A stretch of 64,000 bases of DNA from Cyclobacteriaceae bacterium. GTDB lineage: Bacteria; Bacteroidota; Bacteroidia; Cytophagales; Cyclobacteriaceae. The stretch spans positions 1 to 64,000 of the forward strand of contig JAPZUF010000001.1 in NCBI GenBank assembly GCA_027533395.1, given 5' to 3'. Both the position numbers and the translations under genes were made by a program. A model generated the notes under the pieces. The model was given only the letters and a program-made list of their open reading frames with translations. It did no database searches and was not told where the DNA came from. Positions 1 through 8,195 of the stretch are shown here, in pieces; the stretch's first letter is position 1, and every line of letters begins with the position of its first letter.

Positions 1-38
1 AAATGGTCGGTGACAACACCATAGTCGTTAACTTAAGG
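1..38 (+). repeat. IS left terminal inverted repeat
   Basis: Pairs with 1565-1602 over 38 bp with one mismatch (C at position 26 against T in the complement of the right copy). It defines the left boundary of the insertion sequence. Confidence 0.9.
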
Positions 39-127
39 AATATTGATTTGAATTTTCTTATAGAGACAGAAGCCCCATTGGGGCAAATTTTGTAATTTTC
101 TCCCCATAGTTTTTTTATTTTATTTTA

Positions 128-159
128 AAAAGCAGGTTTCTTTCCAGACCTGCTTTTTT
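128..159 (+). terminator. Intrinsic terminator inside IS left end
   Basis: The stem AAGCAGGT / ACCTGCTT with a short loop is followed by a T-run. It lies between the left terminal repeat and the transposase start, so it would stop transcription entering from outside. Such shielding is known to limit transposase expression in several IS families; its role here is inferred. Confidence 0.75.
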
Positions 160-211
160 GTTGATGCAATTTAATCATTAGGGGAGAAACCGATTAAACA
201 TCAACAAAGAA

Positions 212-1570
212 TTGTTCATCAAAGAACAATCTGAAAATTTAGATCTTACTATCAATCAGAATTTTTCTAATGATCAGATCGATTTGATTGCTAGAAGTAC
301 AGGTTTTGTAAAGCGAGCTAGAAAATTAGGAGCGAGACATTTTTTAAATACACTTATGTTTTCTGTTACCAATCAGGCTAACAGAAGTTTACCTGATATT
401 ACATCCGATTTGAATGAACATTTTGCAATCAATATAAGTAAAGAAGGGCTTCATAAGCGTTTTAATAAGCAAGGGGTTGTGTTTCTAAAAGAATTAGTTA
501 AGAATCAATTATCGCGTCAGACCTCGTTGTTTGAAGCCGATGTAAATTTTAAGAGTCACTTTTCGGCAATTAATATAAAAGACTCTAGTAAGTTTTCATT
601 GCCAGCAATAAACAGTGATGCCTATCCTGGCTATGGAAACTTTAGTAAAACAAATGGGTTAATGAGTTTGCAATATGAATTTGATTTGTTAAGTGGTAAT
701 TGGAAAACTATTGATTTAGTAACGATTAAAACCAATGATCAGCTTGATTCAAATAATACGATAAACTCAATTTGCGAAGGAGAGCTTTACATTCGCGACC
801 TTGGATACATCACGCCTACATACCTTAAAGCTGTCATACAAAAGCGTGCCTACTTTCTAAACCGAATGCCACCACAAGCCACACTATGTACTTTAAAAAA
901 ACAACGTATTAACTGGAAAAATATCAAAAGAAAATTTGAAAGAACACGTGCCGCTGCTTTGGATATTGATGTTCTGCTTTACGAACGAGAACCTGTTAAA
1001 TGCCGTTTGGTAGTTGAGCCTGTTACAGATACCGAATATAGAAGAAGACTAAAGGCAGCGTTAAGCTCAGCAAAGAAGCATGGTGTAGGAATTACATATG
1101 AACATAAAATTCGTTGTCGATACAATTCCTTTATCACTAATGTTAGCAAAGAAATACTTCCAATTGAGAATATAAGAAAAGTATACTATCTGCGCTGGCA
1201 AATTGAATTAGTGTTTAAAACATGGAAATCTACTTTTGAAATTCATAAAGTGAAGAAGGTTAAAACTGAACGAATTGAATGTCAACTTCTTGCTAAACTA
1301 CTATGGGTTTTGTTAAACTGGAGGTTATTCCAAAGCTTAAATCAGTATGTGAAAAAATACACTCTAGGGGAAGGTGTAAGCCAAATCAAATTCTTCAAAC
1401 GGTGTCAACAATTTTTACATTCTCTTAGGCTTGTTGTCCTTAAAAAAATAAAGCTTCATGAATGGTTAAAGAAAAACTTCTTAACTCTAATTGAGAATAC
1501 AAAATGTGAGCATCCTGCTAAAAAACAAACTCATTATCAAATTCTAAATCTCTTAAATGAACTTCCTTAA
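212..1570 (+). CDS. IS4-family DDE transposase
   Basis: Catalyses cut-and-paste movement of the surrounding element. The fold is the DDE (RNase H-like) transposase type. The first Asp is probably in the KDSSKF segment (around residue 124), the second in RDLGY (around 194), and the C-terminal signature YYLRWQIELVFKTWK gives the spacing Y-x2-R-x3-E-x6-K that defines IS4-type enzymes. At 452 residues the protein is full length for the family and has no frameshift. The start is TTG at 212; a purine-rich GGGGAG lies rather far upstream (181-186) and no upstream in-frame ATG exists before the stop at 179, so the exact start is uncertain. The reading frame ends inside the right terminal repeat. Confidence 0.92.
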   Translation: MFIKEQSENLDLTINQNFSNDQIDLIARSTGFVKRARKLGARHFLNTLMFSVTNQANRSLPDITSDLNEHFAINISKEGLHKRFNKQGVVFLKELVKNQLSRQTSLFEADVNFKSHFSAINIKDSSKFSLPAINSDAYPGYGNFSKTNGLMSLQYEFDLLSGNWKTIDLVTIKTNDQLDSNNTINSICEGELYIRDLGYITPTYLKAVIQKRAYFLNRMPPQATLCTLKKQRINWKNIKRKFERTRAAALDIDVLLYEREPVKCRLVVEPVTDTEYRRRLKAALSSAKKHGVGITYEHKIRCRYNSFITNVSKEILPIENIRKVYYLRWQIELVFKTWKSTFEIHKVKKVKTERIECQLLAKLLWVLLNWRLFQSLNQYVKKYTLGEGVSQIKFFKRCQQFLHSLRLVVLKKIKLHEWLKKNFLTLIENTKCEHPAKKQTHYQILNLLNELP

Positions 1571-1602
1571 GTTAACAACTATGGTGTTGTCACCGACCAT
1601 TT
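1565..1602 (-). repeat. IS right terminal inverted repeat
   Basis: Reverse complement of 1-38 with one mismatch. Its last bases, CACCGACCAT, also begin the 119-bp repeat that recurs at 4533. Confidence 0.9.
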
Positions 1603-1709
1603 ACTTTATAACCAACCCCCAGCTACTTGCAAAAGCGAGCAGCGTGTATTACTTTTATTAAGGCTCCTAAAGAAAATATCAGCAACTAGTTGCTGATACA
1701 AATATGTTA
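1591..1709 (+). repeat. 119-bp imperfect direct repeat, copy A
   Basis: Matches 4533-4650 along its whole length with scattered substitutions. It contains the perfect 20-bp palindrome ATCAGCAACTAGTTGCTGAT at 1678-1697. Copies A and B flank the RloC-like ATPase gene, so that gene sits in a unit bounded by direct repeats. Just after copy A, ATGTTAGC (1704-1711) pairs with GCTAACAT (1731-1738), with inner TGCA/TGCA pairing, resembling the folded end of an integron attC site. Confidence 0.8.
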
Positions 1710-1782
1710 GCTGCAAGCTTTGTGCATAGTGCTAACATCGAACTGACGGACTTTTTAATAATCTTATATAGCAAACAGACAA

Positions 1783-4356
1783 ATGCCAGAAACACCATTA
1801 AAAAATCAAATCATCGCTTGGCTTAGAGGTTACGACTATTGGTTTCAGTATGCTGGTAATCGACTTTTAGAAGGTGAGAATGTTTCTGACGAGTTAGCAA
1901 GTAGCACCTACAACTTATTTAAGGAAGATTATGGATTAAAACCTATTGACGCTGAAAGAGCCGAAATTGCATTCAATGAAATTGCAGTTAGTGCGACTTC
2001 GGCAGTAGAACATTTGGAACTACAATTAATAAAGGAAATAGAAAATGTAAACGCACTAGCTTCAGGACAATCAATTCCAATATGTCCAAACTTGACAATC
2101 ATCTATGGTGGTAACGGGACAGGGAAATCAGGTTATATAAGATTACTTAATAATGCTTTTAATTCAAGAGGCGACAAAAACATTTTGCCAAATGTTTTCA
2201 ATGGTGCTGCAACTGGTGCTCCTAATTGCAAATTTACTTTTCAATCAGCAGCAGCAACATACGACTTACAATACCCTTTACAAAAGGACAGTATAGAGTT
2301 TATCCAATTCTCCGTTTTCGACACTCAGAGCATAAGGGTTCATTTAGAGCAAGACAACAAACTCAACTTTACTCCAAGCGGATTTGAATTTTTCGAGAAA
2401 GTAATTGCGTTATATGAACTTCTTAAAGCTAAGTTAAGTGCAGATATTAATGCAAATAGACCAATTAACGAGTTTGTAAATTATTTCCTTAATGACAATG
2501 CTATTAGAACACAAATCTTAAATCTTGGTGCTACATCCAACGAAGAAGGTTTAAAAGTATTAGGAAATTACACTGAAGAAGATGCTGCAAAACTTACAGC
2601 CCTAATTGCAAAGAGAGAAGAACTCAAAGCACTTGACATTCCGAAAAAAATAGCTGAATTACAAATGTTGCTTTCGCAACTTCTGGAATTCATTGACAGG
2701 CAACAATCAATATTAGATTGCTTGAAGCCAAATGACATTGAAGACTATAAGTCGTTGATAAATTCTTTTCACAAATTTCAGGAGTTAGCAAAACAAGAAG
2801 GAGTAAAAAGTTTAGAAGAATTCAATATTGAGCAATTAGGCAGTAACGAATGGAAGGAATTTATCAAAGCATCAAGAAGTTACGCTTCTTTGATTGAAGC
2901 AAACAGAGGAAGCATTGCTTATCCTTCTGACCAAGAAAACTGTTTGTTTTGTTTGCGACCATTAACAGAGAAAGAAAATGCTTTAATAAATTCCTATTGG
3001 AATTTGTTGAAGAGTGAAGCAGAAGGAGAACTCAATAGAATTATTCAAGTTATAAGAGAGTTAGAGAAAAAACTGAAAGGACTTCCACCTGCAAAATTTA
3101 ATGAAAGCACAACATTATTTGACTTTGTTAATAGCATTGACCCGACATTAGCAGCAAGGTGGAATGAGATTGCATCAGCTTCTGAAACCTCACGACAAAA
3201 TGTAATTCAAAATTTAGCGAATAGAAATTTGGATTTACCAATGACATCCTTCACAGTTTATTCAAATGAACTTGACGGTTTTGTCGCCAAGCTAAAAGCT
3301 TCTATCGCTGACTTATTTCAAAAAAATCCTGCAAAGGAATTAGCTGACTTAGAAATAGAAATTCAATTCCTCACAGACAAAAGTTTACTAAATAAGTTGC
3401 TTGACAAAGTTTTAGCTTTTGTTGCAGCTCACAAATGGGCTGCAAAAGCAGAAAGCTCCGCCTCTGCTTTCAATACAAAATCTATAACTATCAAGCAGGG
3501 AGATTTATTCACTTCACATATTACAGATAAATACACAGACACCTTCAATACCGAATGTAGCAAACTCAATGCACCAAAAATTGTAAATATCGTCCAGCGA
3601 AATGCAAGAATTTCTACTCTAAGGAAGTTGCAAGTAGCAGGCGTTGTCGCTAATAGTGTGCTAAGTGAAGGTGAGCAGAGGGCGATTTCATTGGCCGACT
3701 TTCTAACAGAAGTTCAACTTAACCCATACAACAAAGGTGTGTTTTTTGACGACCCTGTTACTTCACAAGACCACCTAAGACGAGAAAAGATTGCAGAAAG
3801 ATTAGTTGAACTCGCATCAAAAAAACAAGTTATTGTTTTTACTCACGACATTGCATTTTTCATACGTTTAAAAATCTTTGCAGAAGCATCGGGCTTAAAC
3901 CATATAATAACAACAATTAGAAACATTGGTGGAACTCCAGGAGTTATTAGTCCCGACCTTCCTTGGATAGCACAAAACGTAAAGGCAAGAATTGGCACTC
4001 TTAAAGACCGCCTTGTACGTTTGAAAAAAGTTGAAAGAGAAGCGACACCTGACGAATATTTCTTTGCAGCAAAATCTTGGTATAACTTATTAAGAGAGGC
4101 GTGGGAACGAGCTGTGGAAGAAAGGTTATTCAAAGGTGTTGTTGAACGGTTTTTACTCGGAGTGCAAACGCAAAAACTAAAAAAGGTAATAGTGACAAAT
4201 GATTTAATTGCAGAGATAGAGAAAGGAATGACAGACAGTTCAAATTGGTTACACGATGCAGCGGCTGGACTAAACCCAACACCGCCAGACACAGCGAAAG
4301 CAGAAATTGATTTGAAATTCCTTGAGGACTTCGCTGCTAAATGCGTTCCAGCTTAA
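1783..4356 (+). CDS. RloC/PrrC-like AAA ATPase, probable anticodon nuclease
   Basis: An 857-residue SMC/ABC-type ATPase of the AAA_13 kind. Visible motifs: Walker A GGNGTGKS (109-116), long coiled coils in the middle, a CxxC pair (C387, C390) at the coiled-coil turn like the zinc hook of Rad50 and RloC, signature LSEGEQ (627-632), Walker B GVFFDDP (652-658) and the switch histidine H688. The C-terminal domain has R771-x3-E775 and H824 in a context (LREAWERAVEE, then NWLHDAA) that resembles the Arg-Glu-His triad reported for PrrC/RloC tRNA nucleases. RloC proteins cleave tRNA anticodons when DNA damage or phage inactivates a DNA guard. No restriction-modification genes are nearby, so it would act alone or with distant partners. 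The family assignment is strong for the ATPase and moderate for the nuclease. It sits alone between direct repeats, suggesting horizontal transfer. Confidence 0.75.
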   Translation: MPETPLKNQIIAWLRGYDYWFQYAGNRLLEGENVSDELASSTYNLFKEDYGLKPIDAERAEIAFNEIAVSATSAVEHLELQLIKEIENVNALASGQSIPICPNLTIIYGGNGTGKSGYIRLLNNAFNSRGDKNILPNVFNGAATGAPNCKFTFQSAAATYDLQYPLQKDSIEFIQFSVFDTQSIRVHLEQDNKLNFTPSGFEFFEKVIALYELLKAKLSADINANRPINEFVNYFLNDNAIRTQILNLGATSNEEGLKVLGNYTEEDAAKLTALIAKREELKALDIPKKIAELQMLLSQLLEFIDRQQSILDCLKPNDIEDYKSLINSFHKFQELAKQEGVKSLEEFNIEQLGSNEWKEFIKASRSYASLIEANRGSIAYPSDQENCLFCLRPLTEKENALINSYWNLLKSEAEGELNRIIQVIRELEKKLKGLPPAKFNESTTLFDFVNSIDPTLAARWNEIASASETSRQNVIQNLANRNLDLPMTSFTVYSNELDGFVAKLKASIADLFQKNPAKELADLEIEIQFLTDKSLLNKLLDKVLAFVAAHKWAAKAESSASAFNTKSITIKQGDLFTSHITDKYTDTFNTECSKLNAPKIVNIVQRNARISTLRKLQVAGVVANSVLSEGEQRAISLADFLTEVQLNPYNKGVFFDDPVTSQDHLRREKIAERLVELASKKQVIVFTHDIAFFIRLKIFAEASGLNHIITTIRNIGGTPGVISPDLPWIAQNVKARIGTLKDRLVRLKKVEREATPDEYFFAAKSWYNLLREAWERAVEERLFKGVVERFLLGVQTQKLKKVIVTNDLIAEIEKGMTDSSNWLHDAAAGLNPTPPDTAKAEIDLKFLEDFAAKCVPA

Positions 4357-4393
4357 TTGATAAACAATAGAGAAATGGAAGATAAGCCAGCTG

Positions 4394-4660
4394 CTAACAA
4401 GGTATTGCCAAAAGCGGGGGTGATTTACTACTATGACAGTTCAGTGCTTAACCAAACTTTAGTTTTCACCTCCTCAGAGTCACCCGTAGGGGACTCTGAG
4501 GTGATATTCATTTTGCCTATGGTCGGCACTATCACCGACCATTTTCTTTTAACCAACCCTCAGCTACTTGTAAAAGAGATTGGCGTGTGTTACATTTATA
4601 AAGGCTCCTATAAGAAAATATAAGCAACTAGTTGCTGATACAAATATGTTGTAGGCAATG
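4394..4660 (+). other. Cassette junction with IS-tip relic
   Basis: This non-coding gap follows the ATPase gene. It opens with GCTAACAAGGTATTGCC, resembling the left arm of the palindromic cassette ends seen further on. A hairpin at 4470-4503 (arms CACCTC-TCAGAGTC and GACTCTGAGGTG) follows. Next comes ATGGTCGG (4519-4526) facing CCGACCAT (4535-4542), the outer tips of the IS at 1-1602 joined with almost nothing between them. Repeat copy B and GTTGTAGGCAATGCTAG end the junction. I see no gene here; an open frame across it has no support. Confidence 0.55.
4533..4650 (+). repeat. 119-bp imperfect direct repeat, copy B
   Basis: Second copy of 1591-1709, with the core palindrome AGCAACTAGTTGCT at 4623-4636. 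Both copies begin at the same IS-tip sequence, so an IS or its relic occupies the same position in each. Confidence 0.8.
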
Positions 4661-4725
4661 CTAGTTTGACGAATAAACCTTTGAATACTTTTTGAGTCTA
4701 ACTAAGTAAATCAAAAACACATAAA

Positions 4726-4770
4726 ATGAAAAAATACTTACTCAGCGTTGTTATCATAGCAATAATTTGA
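4726..4770 (+). other. Orphaned signal peptide start with in-frame TGA
   Basis: ATG at 4726 (after TAAA) encodes a short Lys-Lys then hydrophobic stretch (KKYLLSVVIIAII) and meets TGA at 4768-4770. The next codon is the ATG of the downstream hydrolase, in the same frame, and the continuation VRAQT looks like a signal-peptidase site. So the secretion signal of the hydrolase is cut by one nonsense codon. Confidence 0.8.
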
Positions 4771-6885
4771 ATGAATGTCCGTGCACAAACCAATGTAAGA
4801 GCATGGAATGCAAATGGACAGGTCTTTGTGGTTTGGGAATTAGATACGGCCACCACATTACTTTACAATGTATTTATCAGTGCCAATCACGTTACCTCAA
4901 TCACCAATGCGGTGAAGGTAGGTTCTGTATTTGAGCCGGAATGGAAAGGAGAGAGAATTACCCTAGCCAATCCTAATGCCAGATGGCGTATTCCTAATGG
5001 CAATGGAGGCACTTATCAATTAACAGCAAATGAAGGTTTGTTTGTCTATACTCCACATGACACGCTTACCCGCTATATTTATGTAACAAGGAACAATAAC
5101 ACCCAGCTAAGCCCTGCAAATAGGACAACTCAAGCTCTTTTCATCACTTACAATCCACAGGCAGATCCTGTAAAATGTCATCTTCAATTTTCCGCAGCTA
5201 CCGGTCAGGGATTTCCATACAGTGTTTTTGCCATGTGGGTGGATGGTCGAGATGATCCGAATGACTCGAGACCCGACTTTCCTATAATGGCAAACGCTGC
5301 TAAGAACGGAGCACCCCATGTATTTGCTGTTTTTGAGCCGCAGAACGGCTTGCCTACCGGACCTTACCCTGCTGTAGTTTGTTTGCATGGTGGTGGACAG
5401 CAAGGAAGTTATTGGTCATATTCCCCAAATTCCTTTCATTATGGTAATACAGGTAACGCACCAAACAACGGGATAACGATTGCATTTGACGACCGTATTT
5501 ACCTTTCAAGTAACGGTGTTGTTAATTATGACAGACCTACTAATTGGTTTGGTTGGCATACACAGTTAAATTCCACAACAGCTTCTAATGCTCCGGCTAA
5601 TGGACTTGCTGTGCCTTACACCTTAAGACGTCTAGATTGGACTATCGATTGGTTAAAAAATAATACAACCTATAATATTTCCCCAAACCGAATTGCCATT
5701 ATGGGTAATTCGATGGGCGGTACAGGTACTTTACTACTTTCAAGGTGGAAGCCCGAAAAATTTTCGGCTGCTACCGCTTTTGTTCCACCCCATTACACGC
5801 CTGAAACAGCAGGGCGTTTATTCGGCACTTCTCAAACAAACCTAAAAACTACTGAAATCGGTCCAGATGGCGACACGCTTCGTATCAATGATTTTTTTGA
5901 TGCCGGTAAACGTATCTCAACGGTAAGTCGTGATTACTGTCTGACACGTATTTACAGGGGCCGTTGCGATGATGCCGCTGAATGGGGCAGCCAGCACCTT
6001 CAACTTTACAATGATCTAAACAATAAAGGTCTTGGTGTACATCTATATTGGGATAATAGAGACCATACTGCATCTGATTGGGATGATAATGATCCACAAA
6101 CGCCATGCACTGATATAGGACAATGGGTTGCTCCTGTAAGAACGGAACGCTGTGAGGCATACTATCAATCCAGATTCAAAAACAATCAAAGCTATCCGGG
6201 CTTTGTAAATGATGACCAGAACTTTGCCCAAACAGGGAGACAACCCGAATTAGGCAATGGAAGCCCTACGGACGGTGATGCATGGGGCACTTGGAGTGGA
6301 TTTTATGATTGGGATGTAAATACCATTGTTGATTCCTCCGCCAGATGGGAATGTACGATATATTTGGTAGGACAATCAACTGTTTCAGTAGATAATTATA
6401 CTGGTGATTCAGCTAAATGTGACGTGACTATAAGGAAACCCCAGCTTTTTCTGCCGCAATCAACAACGCAACTTAATTGGGCACTGATAGATTTATCTAA
6501 CAATCAGGTTTTACAAAATGGTACAACATATCCTGACTCCAACGATGTTGTTCGGGTGAACGATCTAACGTTTACAAAAGACCCCATCCGGAGGAGGCTG
6601 ATATTCGAAATTCCAACAGTAGTTGGAATAAAGAATCCTGCTTATATCAACATTAATGTGATTGTATATCCTATTCCTGCAAATGATATGGTGTTTATCA
6701 AAGGTCTTAAAGGAGAAACATTTAGTTACCGGATTTATAATTACAGTGGACAAATGCTTTTGGATGGGGAAGCCTCAAATAAATCCATTTCCGTCAAGGT
6801 TTTGCCGTCCGGATTTTATACGCTTATTATCTCTGATACCAAAGGTAACAGGTATGCAAAAAAGTTAATCATAAACCACAATTAA
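4771..6885 (+). CDS. Alpha/beta hydrolase with T9SS sorting domain
   Basis: A 704-residue secreted hydrolase, probably an esterase or peptidase of the alpha/beta fold. Seen: the oxyanion-type segment VVCLHGGGQQG (near residues 202-212), nucleophile elbow GNSMGG with S314, and a late DHTASDWDDN segment that could supply the catalytic His. The C-terminal ~75 residues (YPIPAND ... SGFYTLIISDTKGNRYAKKLI) form a type A T9SS sorting domain, so export across the outer membrane was intended. The true start is probably 4726: the signal peptide encoded there is interrupted by an in-frame TGA, so from 4771 the product would lack a hydrophobic signal core. Either the gene is newly inactivated for secretion or the TGA is an error. 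The sorting domain is nearly the same as that of the next gene. Confidence 0.75.
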   Translation: MNVRAQTNVRAWNANGQVFVVWELDTATTLLYNVFISANHVTSITNAVKVGSVFEPEWKGERITLANPNARWRIPNGNGGTYQLTANEGLFVYTPHDTLTRYIYVTRNNNTQLSPANRTTQALFITYNPQADPVKCHLQFSAATGQGFPYSVFAMWVDGRDDPNDSRPDFPIMANAAKNGAPHVFAVFEPQNGLPTGPYPAVVCLHGGGQQGSYWSYSPNSFHYGNTGNAPNNGITIAFDDRIYLSSNGVVNYDRPTNWFGWHTQLNSTTASNAPANGLAVPYTLRRLDWTIDWLKNNTTYNISPNRIAIMGNSMGGTGTLLLSRWKPEKFSAATAFVPPHYTPETAGRLFGTSQTNLKTTEIGPDGDTLRINDFFDAGKRISTVSRDYCLTRIYRGRCDDAAEWGSQHLQLYNDLNNKGLGVHLYWDNRDHTASDWDDNDPQTPCTDIGQWVAPVRTERCEAYYQSRFKNNQSYPGFVNDDQNFAQTGRQPELGNGSPTDGDAWGTWSGFYDWDVNTIVDSSARWECTIYLVGQSTVSVDNYTGDSAKCDVTIRKPQLFLPQSTTQLNWALIDLSNNQVLQNGTTYPDSNDVVRVNDLTFTKDPIRRRLIFEIPTVVGIKNPAYININVIVYPIPANDMVFIKGLKGETFSYRIYNYSGQMLLDGEASNKSISVKVLPSGFYTLIISDTKGNRYAKKLIINHN

Positions 6886-6896
6886 TTTATTTAGTT

Positions 6897-8186
6897 ATGC
6901 AAAAATATATTATACATCTTTCAGTAATCTTAGCAATGCAATTTGCAATTACTGATTTAATTGCGCAGCCGATACCACCAACAGCCCAGCAAATGGACGC
7001 AGCAGAACAATATAGTGTTTCAATGGGGGGTCAAACATTTGTGGTTATATTTCAGGGTAACATTATTATTGAATCTTATCAAAATGGTGGTAATGCAGAT
7101 AATTTACAACTGCTTGGCAGCGGCACCAAAGGTTTTACTGGCATGATTGGTGCGATTGCTGCTTATGATGGTATCATTAAATTGGATACACCTGTGGTAG
7201 AAGTACTTACTGAATGGATAGGTGATTCAGCAAAATCTAAAATCACATATCGGCACTTACTAACAATGTCAAGCGGTCTTGAAGAACTGAAAGATCAAAC
7301 ATTATGGACTGACTTCCTAGCTGCAAAAGTTCTTTATCCTGCAGGTTCAACATTTATATATGGTCCTGATCCAAACTTATTCGGTCTGGCACTACAGCGA
7401 AAATTGGGTTCAGAAAAAGTTGTTGACTATATGAACCGCAAACTTTTTCAACCTCTAGGAATAAGAGTACAATGGCAGGGTAATTTTGCTGATGGGAACC
7501 CTCAACTTAGTGGAGGTGCTTATGTTAGGGCAAATGAATGGTATAAGTTTGGTGAATTTGTTCGTTTAACATTGCAGGACCAATGGACAGGACCGGCTAT
7601 ACTTCCCAAACAACAAATGATGCAGGTTATACAAAGTTCACAAGCATATCCAGCTTATGGGTTTTACTGGTGGTTAAAAGAACCTGTTGCCGATTCAGTA
7701 GCGATTAAAGTTAACCTCATAAACAGCAATATACATACCACACAAATTAAGCCCATACTTGACGAAAACAAGATTCCTGATGATTTCATGATGTGTCGGG
7801 GTGCTTATGGTCAGTGTTTGTATGTAATCCCTTCCAGAGACTTGGTAGTTGTGAGAAATGCCCCTGCTTCATCTACCGGATTTTACAAAGATGTAGAGTT
7901 TCTTACTCGATTATTGGGAACAAATACAACATCTGTGGATGATATAGCTGATGGGCCAGAACTTCGCATCTTTCCTAATCCTGCAAACGATATGTTATAT
8001 ATCAACGGACTTGAAGGTGACACATTTAATTGCCAGTTTTACAATTACAACGGACAATTTCTTTCAGATGAGGAAACTTCAAATAAATCTATCTCTGTGA
8101 AGGATTTGCCGACAGGATTTTATACGCTTATTATTTCTGATACCAAAGGTAACAGGTATGCTAAAAAACTAGTTATTAATAAATAA
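6897..8186 (+). CDS. Serine hydrolase (beta-lactamase class C fold), T9SS cargo
   Basis: A 429-residue secreted protein of the penicillin-binding/class C beta-lactamase superfamily. The N-terminal signal peptide ends near LIAQP. The SxxK motif is S75-G-T-K78; a YGPDPN segment near residue 152 stands where the Y-x-N motif is expected, and RGAYGQ with a late VVVRN strand is typical of the group. Such enzymes are esterases, D-aminopeptidases or beta-lactamases; the substrate cannot be read from sequence. The C-terminal domain from about residue 358 is a T9SS type A sorting signal almost identical to that of the preceding hydrolase, suggesting recent exchange or joint acquisition. It lies 11 bases after that gene, so co-transcription is likely. 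Confidence 0.85.
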   Translation: MQKYIIHLSVILAMQFAITDLIAQPIPPTAQQMDAAEQYSVSMGGQTFVVIFQGNIIIESYQNGGNADNLQLLGSGTKGFTGMIGAIAAYDGIIKLDTPVVEVLTEWIGDSAKSKITYRHLLTMSSGLEELKDQTLWTDFLAAKVLYPAGSTFIYGPDPNLFGLALQRKLGSEKVVDYMNRKLFQPLGIRVQWQGNFADGNPQLSGGAYVRANEWYKFGEFVRLTLQDQWTGPAILPKQQMMQVIQSSQAYPAYGFYWWLKEPVADSVAIKVNLINSNIHTTQIKPILDENKIPDDFMMCRGAYGQCLYVIPSRDLVVVRNAPASSTGFYKDVEFLTRLLGTNTTSVDDIADGPELRIFPNPANDMLYINGLEGDTFNCQFYNYNGQFLSDEETSNKSISVKDLPTGFYTLIISDTKGNRYAKKLVINK

Positions 8187-8195
8187 TTGATTAAA

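Larger units (their letters stand above)
1..1602 (+). mobile_element. IS4-family insertion sequence, complete
   Basis: A 1.6-kb element bounded by 38-bp terminal inverted repeats (1-38 and 1565-1602) that differ at one base, enclosing one transposase gene. The tips read AAATGGTCGGTGAC at the left end and the reverse complement at the right end. The target duplication cannot be checked because the left flank lies outside the window. Between the left repeat and the transposase are a small GC hairpin and an intrinsic terminator. A shortened relic of the same tips is present near 4519-4542. Confidence 0.9.

Noticed and set aside
1783-4356. Restriction-modification system around the RloC-like gene
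   Set aside because: No methyltransferase, specificity or restriction subunit is encoded in the neighbouring genes.
4357-4623. Small open frame after the RloC-like gene
   Set aside because: It begins at a non-standard position, crosses the IS-tip relic, the hairpin and repeat copy B, and has no protein-like composition.
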